This document shows, piece after piece, positions 15,679 through 23,626 of a DNA stretch of 23,626 nucleotides. The DNA lies in the NCBI GenBank assembly GCA_016793305.1, contig JAEUHU010000300.1, positions 1 through 23,626 of the forward strand. The letters run 5' to 3'. Positions within the stretch are counted from its first letter, which is position 1, and every line of letters starts with the position of its first letter. This DNA comes from Planctomycetota bacterium (lineage in GTDB: Bacteria > Planctomycetota > UBA1135 > UBA2386). The notes beneath the pieces were generated by a model, which saw nothing but the letters and a program-made list of their open reading frames with translations, had not been told where the DNA came from and searched no databases. A program made the position numbers and the translations under genes.

Positions 15679-17052
15679 TCAGCGCCACCTCGGAGTCGCG
15701 ATCGTCCCACCGGGCAGCACAGCACCCTGACCGGCACCCCACGGCCGTGCGAAGCGCACCGAGATGTGCCGCACGCGGTCGCGCGCCACCGCGAACTCCG
15801 GGGCGCTCTGCCAGGCGGACCTGGCGACCATCGCGAGGCAACTGACCAGTGCCAGCCAATGGTAGACGAGGTCGAAGTGGCCGCGGTTCAGGAAGAACGC
15901 GCCGACCATGAAGCCGACCGTCGTGGTCTCCATCATGCGCGCGTAGAAGCCGGCCCACGCGAGATCGGGCCGCCCGTCGCTCATGCGCAGCACTTTGCGG
16001 CAGGCGAGGAACACCGAGCCGAGCAGCACCAGGTAGACGAGGAACGCCGGCGTGCCGCTCTCGGCCCAGATCTGCAGGTAGCTGTTGTGCGCCACGTAGG
16101 TGTGGCCGACCTTGCCCGGCTCGAGCGAGTAGTCGAGGAAGCGCGTCTGGAAGTTGCGCATGCCGACGCCGAGCCCGGGGTTGGCCTGGATCATCCGCAG
16201 CGCGGTCGCCCAGGCGGTCAGGCGCGCGTTCGCCGACGACTCCTTGGTGTCGCCGATCGTCGACAGGCGCTCGAGCACCGCGTCCGGTGCGACCACCGGG
16301 AACAGCGCCGCCAGGAAGCCGAGCACCAGCACCGCGCGGAGCAGTTTGCCGGACCGCCAGGCGATCCACAGCATCGACATGCACAGCGCCAGGAACGCGC
16401 CGCGGCTGTGCGTCAGCAGGATCACCACGACGGTCAGGAACAGCGCCACCAGGGTCGCCTGCCGCACCCACTTCTTGCCCTCGGCGAGGCCGAGGTACCA
16501 CAGCAGCGGCACGTTCATCACCATCGCCAGCGCGAAGTCGTTGTTGTCCTCGAGCATGCCGCCCGGGCCGCGGGTGATCTGGCCGCCGCCGCGCAGGATG
16601 CCGAACACCCCGTTCTTCACGCCGAAGAAGCCGAGCGACAGCGCGATGGTCCACAGGATCACCCGCAGCCGCTGCTTGCTGTCGACCTGCGAGGTCGTGA
16701 ACAGCGCGATCGCGATGATCTTCAGGTACTCGACGAAGTACGAGTTGGTGTAGGCGTCCTGACGCTGCGCGAACGCGTAGCTGATCGCCACGAGCCCGGC
16801 GAGCACCGTCATCGCACCGGTGCGCACGTCCCAGCGGGCGAACGGCCGCCGGCCCTGCTCGTGGATGAACCAGCCGAGGATCATCAGCAGGGCCACGAAC
16901 AGCGACAGCCGCAGGTTGCGGGCGAAACCCCAGCACAGGTCCTGCGGGCGCATGTAGGCGAGCCAGCTGAACACCAGCAGCCCGACGAACGGCCGCCGCA
17001 GCGTCAGCGGCAGCGACAGCAGCACGATCGCCATCACCAGCAGATCGCGCAT
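15679..17052 (-). CDS. O-antigen ligase/polymerase-like membrane protein, exosortase-associated
   Basis: The 457-residue integral membrane protein has about ten hydrophobic helices. The N-terminus MRDLLVMAIVLLSLPLTLRR, then LAYMRPQDLCWGFA (31-44), is typical of the putative O-glycosylation ligase family found with exosortase A systems. Functional landmarks of the Wzy/WaaL superfamily are present: THSRGAF (214-220), ARLTAWATALRMIQANPGLGVG (starting near 276) and AHNSYLQIWAESG (321-333) with its conserved His. It should join or polymerise undecaprenyl-linked glycan on the periplasmic side. A cytoplasmic-looking tail of about 45 residues rich in Arg ends the protein. The gene starts four bases after the Wzz-like stop and ends against the amidotransferase ATG. 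Ligase and polymerase roles cannot be separated by sequence alone. Confidence 0.9.
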   Translation of the reverse strand: MRDLLVMAIVLLSLPLTLRRPFVGLLVFSWLAYMRPQDLCWGFARNLRLSLFVALLMILGWFIHEQGRRPFARWDVRTGAMTVLAGLVAISYAFAQRQDAYTNSYFVEYLKIIAIALFTTSQVDSKQRLRVILWTIALSLGFFGVKNGVFGILRGGGQITRGPGGMLEDNNDFALAMVMNVPLLWYLGLAEGKKWVRQATLVALFLTVVVILLTHSRGAFLALCMSMLWIAWRSGKLLRAVLVLGFLAALFPVVAPDAVLERLSTIGDTKESSANARLTAWATALRMIQANPGLGVGMRNFQTRFLDYSLEPGKVGHTYVAHNSYLQIWAESGTPAFLVYLVLLGSVFLACRKVLRMSDGRPDLAWAGFYARMMETTTVGFMVGAFFLNRGHFDLVYHWLALVSCLAMVARSAWQSAPEFAVARDRVRHISVRFARPWGAGQGAVLPGGTIATPRWR

Positions 17053-17056
17053 GCGC

Positions 17057-18673
17057 TCACTGCCTCGGGAACAGGAACGACAGCGCGTTGCGCACGAACG
17101 GCGGCAAGGACGTCGGGTCGAGCAGGTAGATCAGCAGCACCGCTCCGCCGAGCGCCAGCAGCGACGCTCCGATCACCGAGTTGCGCTTGCGCACCCGGAC
17201 CTGTTCGCGGCGCTCCTCCTCGGTCTCGAGGTGGCTCATGCCGCCGAGCACCGGCACCGACAGGCCGCGTTCGACGTCCTCGATGGTCTTGAAGCTGCCC
17301 TGCAGCACGTCGAGCAGCAGGATCAGGCCGATCGCCGCCCCGAGGCCCAGCACGCAGCCGACCAGCGCCACCAGGGCGATGTTCGGCTCGGTCGGGCGCG
17401 GCGGCACGGTCGCCTCACTGCCCGGCGGGACCTGCACGGGCGGCTTGCTGTCGAGTTTCGCCAGCAGGGCCTCGGCGCGCTTGAGCTCCTCGCTGGCCAG
17501 ACCGCGCTCCTTCTCGGCCTCGGCGAGCTTGGCGAGCTTCGTGGTGTACTCCTCCCATCCCGGGATCAGGTCGCGCAGGCGCTGGGCCTCCGCTTCGGCG
17601 GCCGCCCGCAGCACCTCGGCCGTCGCCCGCTGCGCTTCGTGCTGTTGCTGCAGCAGCGCGATCTCCTCCTGCAGCTTCAGGTGGTCGGGATTCGGCACGA
17701 GCCCGTCGCCGCCTTCCTCGAGCGGAGCGACCAGCTTGCGCAGCTGTTCCTCCCACTGCGCGATGCTGGCCTCGGCCTCGCGGTGCAGCGGTGTGCCCTC
17801 GACGAGGTTCTCGAGCACCCGGCGCTGCTTCTCGATCGCCGCCAGCAGGGCCGCTCCGCCCGGCACCTTCTGCGCCATCTCCGCGAGCTGTTCGACGCGC
17901 GGCGGCACCCGCACCGGCAGGCCGGCGAGCCGCTGCTCGAGCAGCCGGATCCGGCTGGCGATCCCCGCCACCAGCCCCTCGAGCTTCGCGAGTTCGACGA
18001 GCCGCGCCGCGGCGTCCTTCTGGTTGTTCTGGTAGAGCTGCCGCTGCGCCTCGGCCGTGACCGTCGGATCGATCCCGTAGCGCAGCTCGAGCTGGCTCTT
18101 GTCGTCGCTCAGCCCCTCCCAGGTCTTGGTCCAGGCATCGTAGGCGAGCTTCGCCTGCCGCCGCTGCTCGGCGACCGGCGCGCGCATCGCCGCGACGCGC
18201 GACTCGATCCACGTCGCGATCAGGGTGTTGAGGAAGGCCGCGGCCCGCTTGCCGTCGCGGTCGCGGTAGAACACCTTGACCAGCGCGAACTGGCGCTTGG
18301 GATCCGGATTGACGTCCTGGACGAAGATGTACGACTGCAGCTCCTTGTCGAACTGCGAGCGCGCGTGCGGGTCGGCGACCATGGCCTCCGGCCACTGCAG
18401 CTGCTCGGCTGCCTTGCGGGCCACCAACGGGATCGAGACCTTCGCCGTGTCGACGACGCCGCGGAACGGATCCTCGCCGCGGGTCGACTCCTCGCCCGGC
18501 ACGGCCGCATGCACGAGCTGCGTCTCCGCGACGTAGTAGCGCGGGATCAGGAACGCGACGATTCCGCCCACCAGGAGCCCGAGCAACGAGATCGGCACCA
18601 GCTGCCAACGGCGTCGTCGCACCAGGTCGACGTAGCGTTGCAGCGAGACCTGCGGCAGTTCGACCTGGCTCAC
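17057..18673 (-). CDS. Wzz-like polysaccharide chain-length determinant, kinase-less
   Basis: The 538-residue protein follows the polysaccharide co-polymerase plan. A short cytoplasmic N-terminus and transmembrane helix (about 25-44) lead to a periplasmic beta/alpha head (about 46-150) and a long helical coiled-coil arm rich in Glu/Gln/Arg/Ala (about 160-420). A second transmembrane helix follows (about 431-455). Unusually, a charged loop (about 456-498) and a third helix (about 499-519) come after it. No Walker A motif or tyrosine-rich tail is present, so it is not a Wzc-type kinase. The resemblance is to GNVR-containing length regulators of EPS loci. The start is GTG with a strong Shine-Dalgarno sequence six bases upstream. 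It lies between the export lipoprotein and the ligase, as expected for a protein bridging inner-membrane polymerisation and outer-membrane export. Confidence 0.9.
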   Translation of the reverse strand: MSQVELPQVSLQRYVDLVRRRRWQLVPISLLGLLVGGIVAFLIPRYYVAETQLVHAAVPGEESTRGEDPFRGVVDTAKVSIPLVARKAAEQLQWPEAMVADPHARSQFDKELQSYIFVQDVNPDPKRQFALVKVFYRDRDGKRAAAFLNTLIATWIESRVAAMRAPVAEQRRQAKLAYDAWTKTWEGLSDDKSQLELRYGIDPTVTAEAQRQLYQNNQKDAAARLVELAKLEGLVAGIASRIRLLEQRLAGLPVRVPPRVEQLAEMAQKVPGGAALLAAIEKQRRVLENLVEGTPLHREAEASIAQWEEQLRKLVAPLEEGGDGLVPNPDHLKLQEEIALLQQQHEAQRATAEVLRAAAEAEAQRLRDLIPGWEEYTTKLAKLAEAEKERGLASEELKRAEALLAKLDSKPPVQVPPGSEATVPPRPTEPNIALVALVGCVLGLGAAIGLILLLDVLQGSFKTIEDVERGLSVPVLGGMSHLETEEERREQVRVRKRNSVIGASLLALGGAVLLIYLLDPTSLPPFVRNALSFLFPRQ

Positions 18674-18679
18674 GACCGA

Positions 18680-18685
18680 CCTCCC
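18680..18685 (-). promoter_or_regulatory. Ribosome binding site deciding the GTG start of the Wzz-like gene
   Basis: Read on the minus strand, GGGAGG is followed by six bases and then GTG at 18673. This is the best Shine-Dalgarno match noticed in the window and fixes the non-ATG start. It fits the 69-bp gap before this gene, where coupling by overlap is not possible. Confidence 0.75.
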
Positions 18686-18742
18686 GAGGGGCCTTGGCGA
18701 CGCAGCGAAGTGGAGGTCGAGGTCATCGGCACGTCGCTCGGT

Positions 18743-19552
18743 TCAGAAGCGGAAGAAGCCGGCGTTGCGGTTGCCGCTGAGCACGTCGTAGGAGACCTGC
18801 ACCTGGGCTGCGCCGATCGCCGTGCGCACGGCGAGGGCCACCGGATCCAGCAGGCGCTCGAGCACGCGCGCCAACATGCCGAGCACGGTCGGCGGCACGT
18901 GGATGGCATCGCGTTCGCGCAGCCGGAAGTTCGGACCGGTGGCGCCGGTGGTGAACATCTCGCGGCAGTTGACGTCGATCACCAGTGGGTGCTCGGCATC
19001 GGGCCGGATCAGGGTCACCCGGCCGAGGTTGGCGAGGTTGGTCCACTCCACGACCATCATCGCGTCCCAGAGCGTCATGTCGGTCTCGAGCTTGATGCGC
19101 CCCTTCCGCCGTACTTCGCCGAACGCGTAGAAGACCTTGTTGTTCTCGACGATGCGGGCCTGCACCTGGACGTTCTTGAACAGGCTGCGCAGGTGACTCG
19201 TCACCAGCGCCCCGAGATCGGCCTCGGTCAGGCCCAGCGCGTAGACCGGCCCGACGTAGGGAACGAACAGCGTGCCGTCGATGCCGACCGGCTGCGGCAC
19301 GGTCAGCTCCGCCAATCGTTCGAGCCCCTCCTGGGCGAGCACCTGGGGCTCGATCAGGAACTGCACCTTGTCCAGGCCGCCGAGGTAGTTCTCCTGCGTC
19401 GCGTCGCCGTGCGCGCGAGAGCCGAAGCCCTTCTCGTGGTACAGCTGCCGGATCCGCTTGTCCTCGAACGTGCCGCAGCCGACCAGCGGCAGCAGCAACA
19501 GCAAGGCGATGGCGGACAGCCAGCCGGAGGGGAGCTTCGTCGGGATGGTCAC
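18743..19552 (-). CDS. Polysaccharide export outer-membrane lipoprotein (Wza-like, short)
   Basis: The 269-residue product has a lipoprotein signal: charged start, hydrophobic core (about 12-24) and lipobox LVGC with the acylated Cys at 26. A polysaccharide-export domain follows, with VGIDGTLFVPYVGPVYALGLTEADLGALV (starting near residue 89) matching the DGxixLPxxGxvxxxGlTxxel pattern. One SLBB-like ligand-binding module comes next, including VFYAFGEVRRKGRIKL. It is shorter than Wza (about 380 residues), with a single SLBB-like repeat and no obvious C-terminal amphipathic barrel helix. It probably forms or contributes to the export channel, with the co-polymerase encoded next. The start is GTG; no good ribosome binding site is visible. 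It is the first gene of the operon, facing a divergent gene across 233 bp. Confidence 0.88.
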   Translation of the reverse strand: MTIPTKLPSGWLSAIALLLLLPLVGCGTFEDKRIRQLYHEKGFGSRAHGDATQENYLGGLDKVQFLIEPQVLAQEGLERLAELTVPQPVGIDGTLFVPYVGPVYALGLTEADLGALVTSHLRSLFKNVQVQARIVENNKVFYAFGEVRRKGRIKLETDMTLWDAMMVVEWTNLANLGRVTLIRPDAEHPLVIDVNCREMFTTGATGPNFRLRERDAIHVPPTVLGMLARVLERLLDPVALAVRTAIGAAQVQVSYDVLSGNRNAGFFRF

Positions 19553-19654
19553 GGGTGGGGTTTGCCTCGCAAAGCGATGAGGCTTCGCATCGTAGGAAGC
19601 TCCTCGCCTTCGGCAATGCGGCGGTCGCCGATCTCCCTCCTCATCGGCCGTTCC

Positions 19655-19683
19655 GTGCCACCGACCTGATCCCGGCGTGGCAC
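19655..19683. promoter_or_regulatory. Inverted repeat with outward TGGCAC elements in the divergent intergenic region
   Basis: GTGCCAC (19655-19661) and GTGGCAC (19677-19683) form a perfect 7-bp inverted repeat with a 15-base spacer; the half-site centres are 22 bp apart, about two helical turns. The site lies roughly 100 bp from each of the two divergent starts (19552 minus, 19786 plus). Each arm contains TGGCAC, the form of a sigma-54 -24 element, pointing outward. No proper -12 TTGC follows at the right spacing on either side. An activator or repressor operator is therefore as likely as a promoter pair. Confidence 0.35.
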
Positions 19684-19785
19684 CCGCCCCCCCCGTGGCG
19701 CCCGGCTCGGACTCCGCAAGCCCTTACCCGGTTCTTACGACCTCGGGTTCGCGCCGGCCGAGCCACTCGCGTACACCCCTGCTCC

Positions 19786-22548
19786 ATGCGTTCGGTGCTC
19801 TGGTTGCTCGCCGCCGTGCTCGTGTTCGGCCTCGCCGGACTGGCGGCGTTCGGCCTCGGCACGCCGCCGAGCCCTCCGCTCCCCCAGAGCCATGGGCCCA
19901 CCACGAGCGATGGCCAGGCGTTCGACGAATCGGACGCACCGGCCGAGGTCGAACGAGCCGTCGTCGCGGACGGAGACGACGGTGCGGCCACCGAGACGAG
20001 CGAACCGATGGACGGCGACGACGCCGACGAACGCGAATTGGCGGTCGACGCGACGGCCCGGGCGCCGCGGATCCAGGTGGTGCGCGGCGAGCCGCCGCAA
20101 CCTGTCGCTGGCGCCGAGCTGTGCTTCCTGCCAGAAGCCCTCGCCCGCCAGCGTCTCGACGCCGGGTCGACCGTGCCGCGCTACGAGCTGCCGGCGACGT
20201 TCGGCAAGCGGCTGCGGACCGACAGCGAAGGCCTGGCCGTGCTGCCGCGCGAACCCGGGCCGTGCCTGTGCTCGGTGCTGCACGATGGCGAGTTCGGCTT
20301 CCTGGTCGTGCCACCGCGCGATCGGATGTTCGTGCTGGTGCTGCAGACCGACGAGACCCTGCGCCTGTCGGCGCAGTTCGCCGATGCGACCGCGGCCGCC
20401 GGCGTGCCGATCGCGGTGCTGCAGCAACGAGCCGGCGAGAACGGGCCCGCCCGGCCGCTGTGGCAGGGCGACAGCGATGCCCGCGGCACGGTCGTGCTGC
20501 GCCACTTCCAGCTGCACCGTCAGCCGAACGACAAGCCCGACGCCAACGAGGCCTTCGCCGCGATCGCCCGGGTGCCTGGGGCGAGTGCGGTGCCGTTCGC
20601 CGGCCGCCCGGTCCAAGGTGACCCGGTCGTCGTGCCGGTGCCGCCGCTCGGCCGGATCGCCGTGCAGGTCGTCGACCACGCCGGCACACCGGTGCTGGCG
20701 CAAGGCACGATCGGCCTCACCAGCGAAGCAGGCCCTGCCGCCGCCCCGAGCGGCGCCCCACCGCTGCCGCGCCAGTTCCTGGCCCAGAGTCGGGAGAAGC
20801 CGCCCGGCGAAGCGCTGGTGCTGTTGCCGTTCGCCGAGGTGATGGCGCCGCTGCGCGTGCACGCGCGCTTCCCCGAAGCACGACGCGCCGCCGAAGTCGG
20901 TCCGCTGACCGGGCCGTCGACCGCCGGCGAGACCCGCACCGTGGCGTTGCCTCTCGGGCCGGAGCAGGCGCTGCTGGCCGGCCGGCTGCTCGGCCCAGAC
21001 GGCGAAGCGCTCGGCGGTGCGCCGACCCCCGTCGAGGTCACGCTGTGGCACGGCGACCAGCGCCAAGTACACGGCGACGTGCACGCGCTCGACGACGGAC
21101 GCTTCGACTGGGTGCTCGGCGACTTCGGCGACCGCGAGGGGTTCGTGGTCGAGTTCCGGCTGGTGCCGAAGGAAGGGGTCCTCGGCGGAGCCGGCGAACC
21201 ACTGGGTGCGCGCGTGCGAACCGGCACGATCCGAGGTGGCCGACGGATCGAGCTCGGCGACGTCCGCCTCGTGGTACTGCCGGTACTGGCGTCGGGCGAA
21301 GTGCTCGACGACGCCGGGCGGCCGATCGCCGGCGCGCGCGTCACGGTGCGCTGCGGAGCGCTGCCGGCCGGCAATCGCGCCAGCGAGATGGCTCCACTGC
21401 GCTCGTTGGCCACGCGCTGCGACGAGCAGGGCCGCTTCACGATCCTCGGCGAAGCACCGCCCGCGCGTGGCGAGCTGCTCGCCGAACAGGACCAGCACTT
21501 CGCCGAGACCCTGCCGCTGCAGGCGGGCGCCCCCCACCGGCTGGTGCTGCAGCGTGCCGGTCGCTTGCGCGGTCGGGTGCTGCTGCCGGACTGGCTCGCC
21601 GAGGGCGCGGTGTCGCTGCACCTCTACCCCTACGAAGAGGCGCGCAAGAAGGACTCGCGCTCGATGCGGCTGTCGCGGCGCTCTGGCGGGCGCTTCAACC
21701 TCGACATGATCCGCCCGGGGCGATTCCAGGCCCGCGTGCAACTGCGCAACGCGCCGGAGCCTCTCGCGGTGTTCGACGACGTGTTCGTGCCGCCCGGCGA
21801 CACGCGCGATCCCCGGCTGCAGCCGCTCGACCTGCGCTCGCTGCTGTTCCGCTACCAGCTGCGTGCCGTCGACGCGGCCGGGCAACCGATGCCGCTCGAC
21901 GGACCGATCCTGGCCCGCTCGTCCACGGCCGACGGCCAGGTGGTCGAGAGCGCGTTCCGCTGGCAACGCGGCCGGGCCGAACTGATCAGCACGAGCCCGA
22001 GCGCCGAGCTGACGTTCTTCGGCCGCGGTCTGCGCACGCTGCGCACCACGCTGGCCCCAGGCGAACAGGACGTGCTGCTCGCCACGCTGCCGCCGGTGCA
22101 GCTCGAACTGCCGGGCCTGCGCGCGCTTTGCGGCCCGACCCGCAAGGTGCGGATCAGCGTGATCCTGCAGGGCGACACCGGCCTGCCGGGCGATCTCGCC
22201 GGCCAGGACCAGCGGAACGGCGAGGCGTTCCGCTTCCAGCGCTGGGACCTCGGCCGCACCAGCGGCGGCTGGCTCGGCGTCACCGACACGATCGAGGTGC
22301 CGCTGATGCAGACGGGCACCTACGAAGTGCTGCTGCGGCCGCACGCCACCGACAGCGAACGCTCGCGCCAGGGCCAGTTGTCGCTCGGCACGTTCGCGTT
22401 GGACGTCGAACAGGCGAGCTGGCAGACCGTGCGCGTGCCGCTCGACACCGCGGCCGTGCTGGCCACACTGCAGCAACTCGACCAGCAGCACGCCGAGGAC
22501 CTGGCGCGCAACGAGTCGCGCGGCCGGAACCGCAACCGCGGACGCTGA
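19786..22548 (+). CDS. Large anchored or secreted protein with carboxypeptidase-regulatory-like repeats
   Basis: The 920-residue protein begins with a hydrophobic N-terminal segment (about 5-25) that could be an uncleaved anchor or a signal peptide. A strongly acidic low-complexity stretch follows (about 40-90, rich in Asp/Glu/Ala). The rest is a chain of beta-rich modules. Some show the SGxVxDxxGxPxxGAxV pattern of carboxypeptidase-regulatory-like/Ig-like domains, most clearly GEVLDDAGRPIAGARVTVRC (about 505-524); weaker copies are near 289 and 396. No protease motif, dockerin or exosortase sorting signal is seen; the C-terminus ends in a basic Arg/Asn run. The ATG was chosen because it places the hydrophobic segment at the start; upstream in-frame codons read through GC-rich non-coding-like sequence. 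Function is unknown; an envelope or extracellular structural or binding role is likely. Confidence 0.82.
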   Translation: MRSVLWLLAAVLVFGLAGLAAFGLGTPPSPPLPQSHGPTTSDGQAFDESDAPAEVERAVVADGDDGAATETSEPMDGDDADERELAVDATARAPRIQVVRGEPPQPVAGAELCFLPEALARQRLDAGSTVPRYELPATFGKRLRTDSEGLAVLPREPGPCLCSVLHDGEFGFLVVPPRDRMFVLVLQTDETLRLSAQFADATAAAGVPIAVLQQRAGENGPARPLWQGDSDARGTVVLRHFQLHRQPNDKPDANEAFAAIARVPGASAVPFAGRPVQGDPVVVPVPPLGRIAVQVVDHAGTPVLAQGTIGLTSEAGPAAAPSGAPPLPRQFLAQSREKPPGEALVLLPFAEVMAPLRVHARFPEARRAAEVGPLTGPSTAGETRTVALPLGPEQALLAGRLLGPDGEALGGAPTPVEVTLWHGDQRQVHGDVHALDDGRFDWVLGDFGDREGFVVEFRLVPKEGVLGGAGEPLGARVRTGTIRGGRRIELGDVRLVVLPVLASGEVLDDAGRPIAGARVTVRCGALPAGNRASEMAPLRSLATRCDEQGRFTILGEAPPARGELLAEQDQHFAETLPLQAGAPHRLVLQRAGRLRGRVLLPDWLAEGAVSLHLYPYEEARKKDSRSMRLSRRSGGRFNLDMIRPGRFQARVQLRNAPEPLAVFDDVFVPPGDTRDPRLQPLDLRSLLFRYQLRAVDAAGQPMPLDGPILARSSTADGQVVESAFRWQRGRAELISTSPSAELTFFGRGLRTLRTTLAPGEQDVLLATLPPVQLELPGLRALCGPTRKVRISVILQGDTGLPGDLAGQDQRNGEAFRFQRWDLGRTSGGWLGVTDTIEVPLMQTGTYEVLLRPHATDSERSRQGQLSLGTFALDVEQASWQTVRVPLDTAAVLATLQQLDQQHAEDLARNESRGRNRNRGR

Positions 22549-22596
22549 GCGACCCGACCTGCGGAGCACCGGCGTGCCCGCGGGCCGCGGCCGACG

Positions 22597-23626
22597 CTAC
22601 ACGCCCGGCGGCGTCGACGCGAACGTGTCGCCGAAGCAACGCGTGATCAACGCGGTCCAGCCGGTCTGGTGCGACGCCCCGCAGCCGCGGCCGGTGTCGC
22701 CGTCGAAGTACTCGTGGAACAGCAGCAGCTCGCGCCAGTGCGGATCGTCGGCGTAGCGCCGGTCGCCACCGGCGAACGGCCGCTTGCCGTCGCCGTCGCG
22801 TCGGAACAGGCGCGTCAACCGCAGCGCCAGTTCGTCGGCCACCTCCTGCAGCGTGCACGAGCGGCCCGAACCGGTCGGGCACTCGACACGCAGGTTGTCG
22901 CCGTAGAAGCGGCCGTAGCGCTCGAGCGCCTCGATCAACAGATAGTTGAGCGGCAACCAGATCGGCCCGCGCCAGTTGCTGTTGCCGCCGAACATCGCGG
23001 TCGTGCTCTCGCCCGGCGTGTAGTCGACGCGGTACTGCTGGCCGTCGACGTCGAGCACGAACGGCTGGTCCTTGTGCACGGCCGACAGCGAGCGGATGCC
23101 GTACGGCGACAGGAACTCGCGTTCGTCGAGCAGGTAGGCGAGCAGTCGTTCGAGGCGTGGGCGCGACGGGATCGCCAGCAGCGCCGACGGCTCGTCGCCG
23201 CTCTCGCCGAAGCAGACGTGCGAAGCGAGGTCGTGCTCGTTGGCGAGGAACCAGCGCAGCCGCTTCTCGAAACCCGGCAGCCGCCGGATCGTCGCCATCG
23301 GCAGCACCTCGACCGCGCACAGCGGGATCAGCCCGACCAGCGAGCGCACGCGCAGCCGTTCGGACGCCCCCTGGCGGTGCATCTGGTCGTAGTAGAAGCC
23401 GTCCTGCTCGTCCCACAGCCCGGTGCCGCCGAGCGTGTTCATCGCGTGCGTGATGGCGACGAAGTGCTCGAAGAACTTCGACGCCACGTCCTCGTAGGCC
23501 GGGTCGTGGATCGCCAGCTCGAGTGCGATGCTGAGCATCGTCGCGCAGTAGAACGCCATCCACGCGGTGCCGTCGGCCTGTTCCAGCGTGCCGCCGTTCG
23601 GCAGCGGCTGGCTGCGGTCGAACACG
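22597..23626 (-). CDS. GH63-type glycoside hydrolase (glucosidase family), partial (5' end beyond window)
   Basis: The last 343 or so codons are present; the N-terminal part lies past the right edge. The visible region is an all-helical (alpha/alpha)6-barrel catalytic domain. It carries stretches typical of the large bacterial GH63-like glucosidase family: LEQADGTAWMAFY (14-26 of the visible part), GGTGLWDEQDGFYYD (66-80), FLSPYGIRSLS (171-181), ESTTAMFGGNSNWRGPIW (206-223) and GASHQTGWTALI near the end. Family members hydrolyse alpha-glucosides or related sugars such as mannosylglycerate; the substrate here is not determined. Full-length relatives are around 880-900 residues, so more than half is missing. 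The gene is convergent with the repeat-protein gene, with 48 bp between the two stops. Confidence 0.9.
   Translation of the reverse strand, partial: VFDRSQPLPNGGTLEQADGTAWMAFYCATMLSIALELAIHDPAYEDVASKFFEHFVAITHAMNTLGGTGLWDEQDGFYYDQMHRQGASERLRVRSLVGLIPLCAVEVLPMATIRRLPGFEKRLRWFLANEHDLASHVCFGESGDEPSALLAIPSRPRLERLLAYLLDEREFLSPYGIRSLSAVHKDQPFVLDVDGQQYRVDYTPGESTTAMFGGNSNWRGPIWLPLNYLLIEALERYGRFYGDNLRVECPTGSGRSCTLQEVADELALRLTRLFRRDGDGKRPFAGGDRRYADDPHWRELLLFHEYFDGDTGRGCGASHQTGWTALITRCFGDTFASTPPGV

Noticed and set aside
19645..19660. Complete sigma-54 promoter on the minus strand (TGGCACGGAACGGCC)
   Set aside because: The -24 half fits, but the downstream GG/CC is off by one base and lacks TTGC, so only the half-element is reported as part of the inverted repeat.
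17051..19669. An 872-codon open frame on the plus strand opposite the Wzz-like and export genes
   Set aside because: Its translation is rich in Arg, His, Gln and Leu without domain motifs, and it lies antisense to two well-supported genes. Long antisense frames are expected in DNA this GC-rich.
19735..22569. A 944-codon minus-strand frame opposite the large repeat protein
   Set aside because: Composition is Arg/His/Gln-rich with no signal or domain. The plus-strand frame has an N-terminal hydrophobic segment and recognisable beta modules.
22576..22585. GCCCGCGGGC palindrome between the convergent genes as a terminator
   Set aside because: It is a 10-bp palindrome with no loop and no T-tract; a functional terminator cannot be supported.

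Overview
This window is very GC-rich (about 70% by eye), with strong G/C bias at third codon positions and frequent GTG starts. The gene families (exosortase with exopolysaccharide genes, a BatA/BatD/DUF58 cluster, a giant TPR protein, a large protein with carboxypeptidase-regulatory-like repeats) suggest a Gram-negative environmental bacterium with an outer membrane. A high-GC planctomycete is my best guess; a deltaproteobacterial-type lineage cannot be excluded. No rRNA, tRNA, CRISPR array, insertion sequence or phage gene was recognised.

Layout. (1) Positions 1-2560, minus strand: the leading part of an aerotolerance-type operon, in transcription order DUF58 protein, BatD-like membrane protein, BatA-like von Willebrand A protein (cut by the window edge). 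The reading frames overlap by four bases. (2) 2708-3526, plus: a membrane protein with a zinc-protease HEMGH motif. (3) 3606-4991, plus: a sigma-54-dependent NtrC-type response regulator. (4) 5043-9047, plus: a 1334-residue membrane-anchored TPR-like protein. (5) 8984-19552, minus: an eight-gene exopolysaccharide/exosortase operon. In transcription order it holds an outer-membrane export lipoprotein, a Wzz-like chain-length protein, an O-antigen-ligase-like polymerase, an asparagine-synthase-type amidotransferase, two GT4 glycosyltransferases, an exosortase fused to an EpsI domain, and a DUF3473-type polysaccharide deacetylase. (6) 19786-22548, plus: a large anchored or secreted protein with carboxypeptidase-regulatory-like repeats. 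(7) 22597-23626, minus: the C-terminal part of a GH63-type glycoside hydrolase.

How it fits together. The central block is a compact exosortase-associated envelope polysaccharide system. The operon supplies sugar transfer, amidation, polymerisation or ligation, length control, export and deacetylation. The exosortase would process cell-surface proteins bearing a C-terminal sorting signal. The regulator plus TPR protein, convergent with this operon, resemble the PrsR and PrsT components of the PEP-CTERM/exosortase system. No histidine kinase partner and no protein with a sorting signal are visible here, so kinase and substrates must lie elsewhere. The flanking protease, VWA operon and glycosidase are envelope-related in a general way, but the sequence does not show that they belong to the exosortase system.
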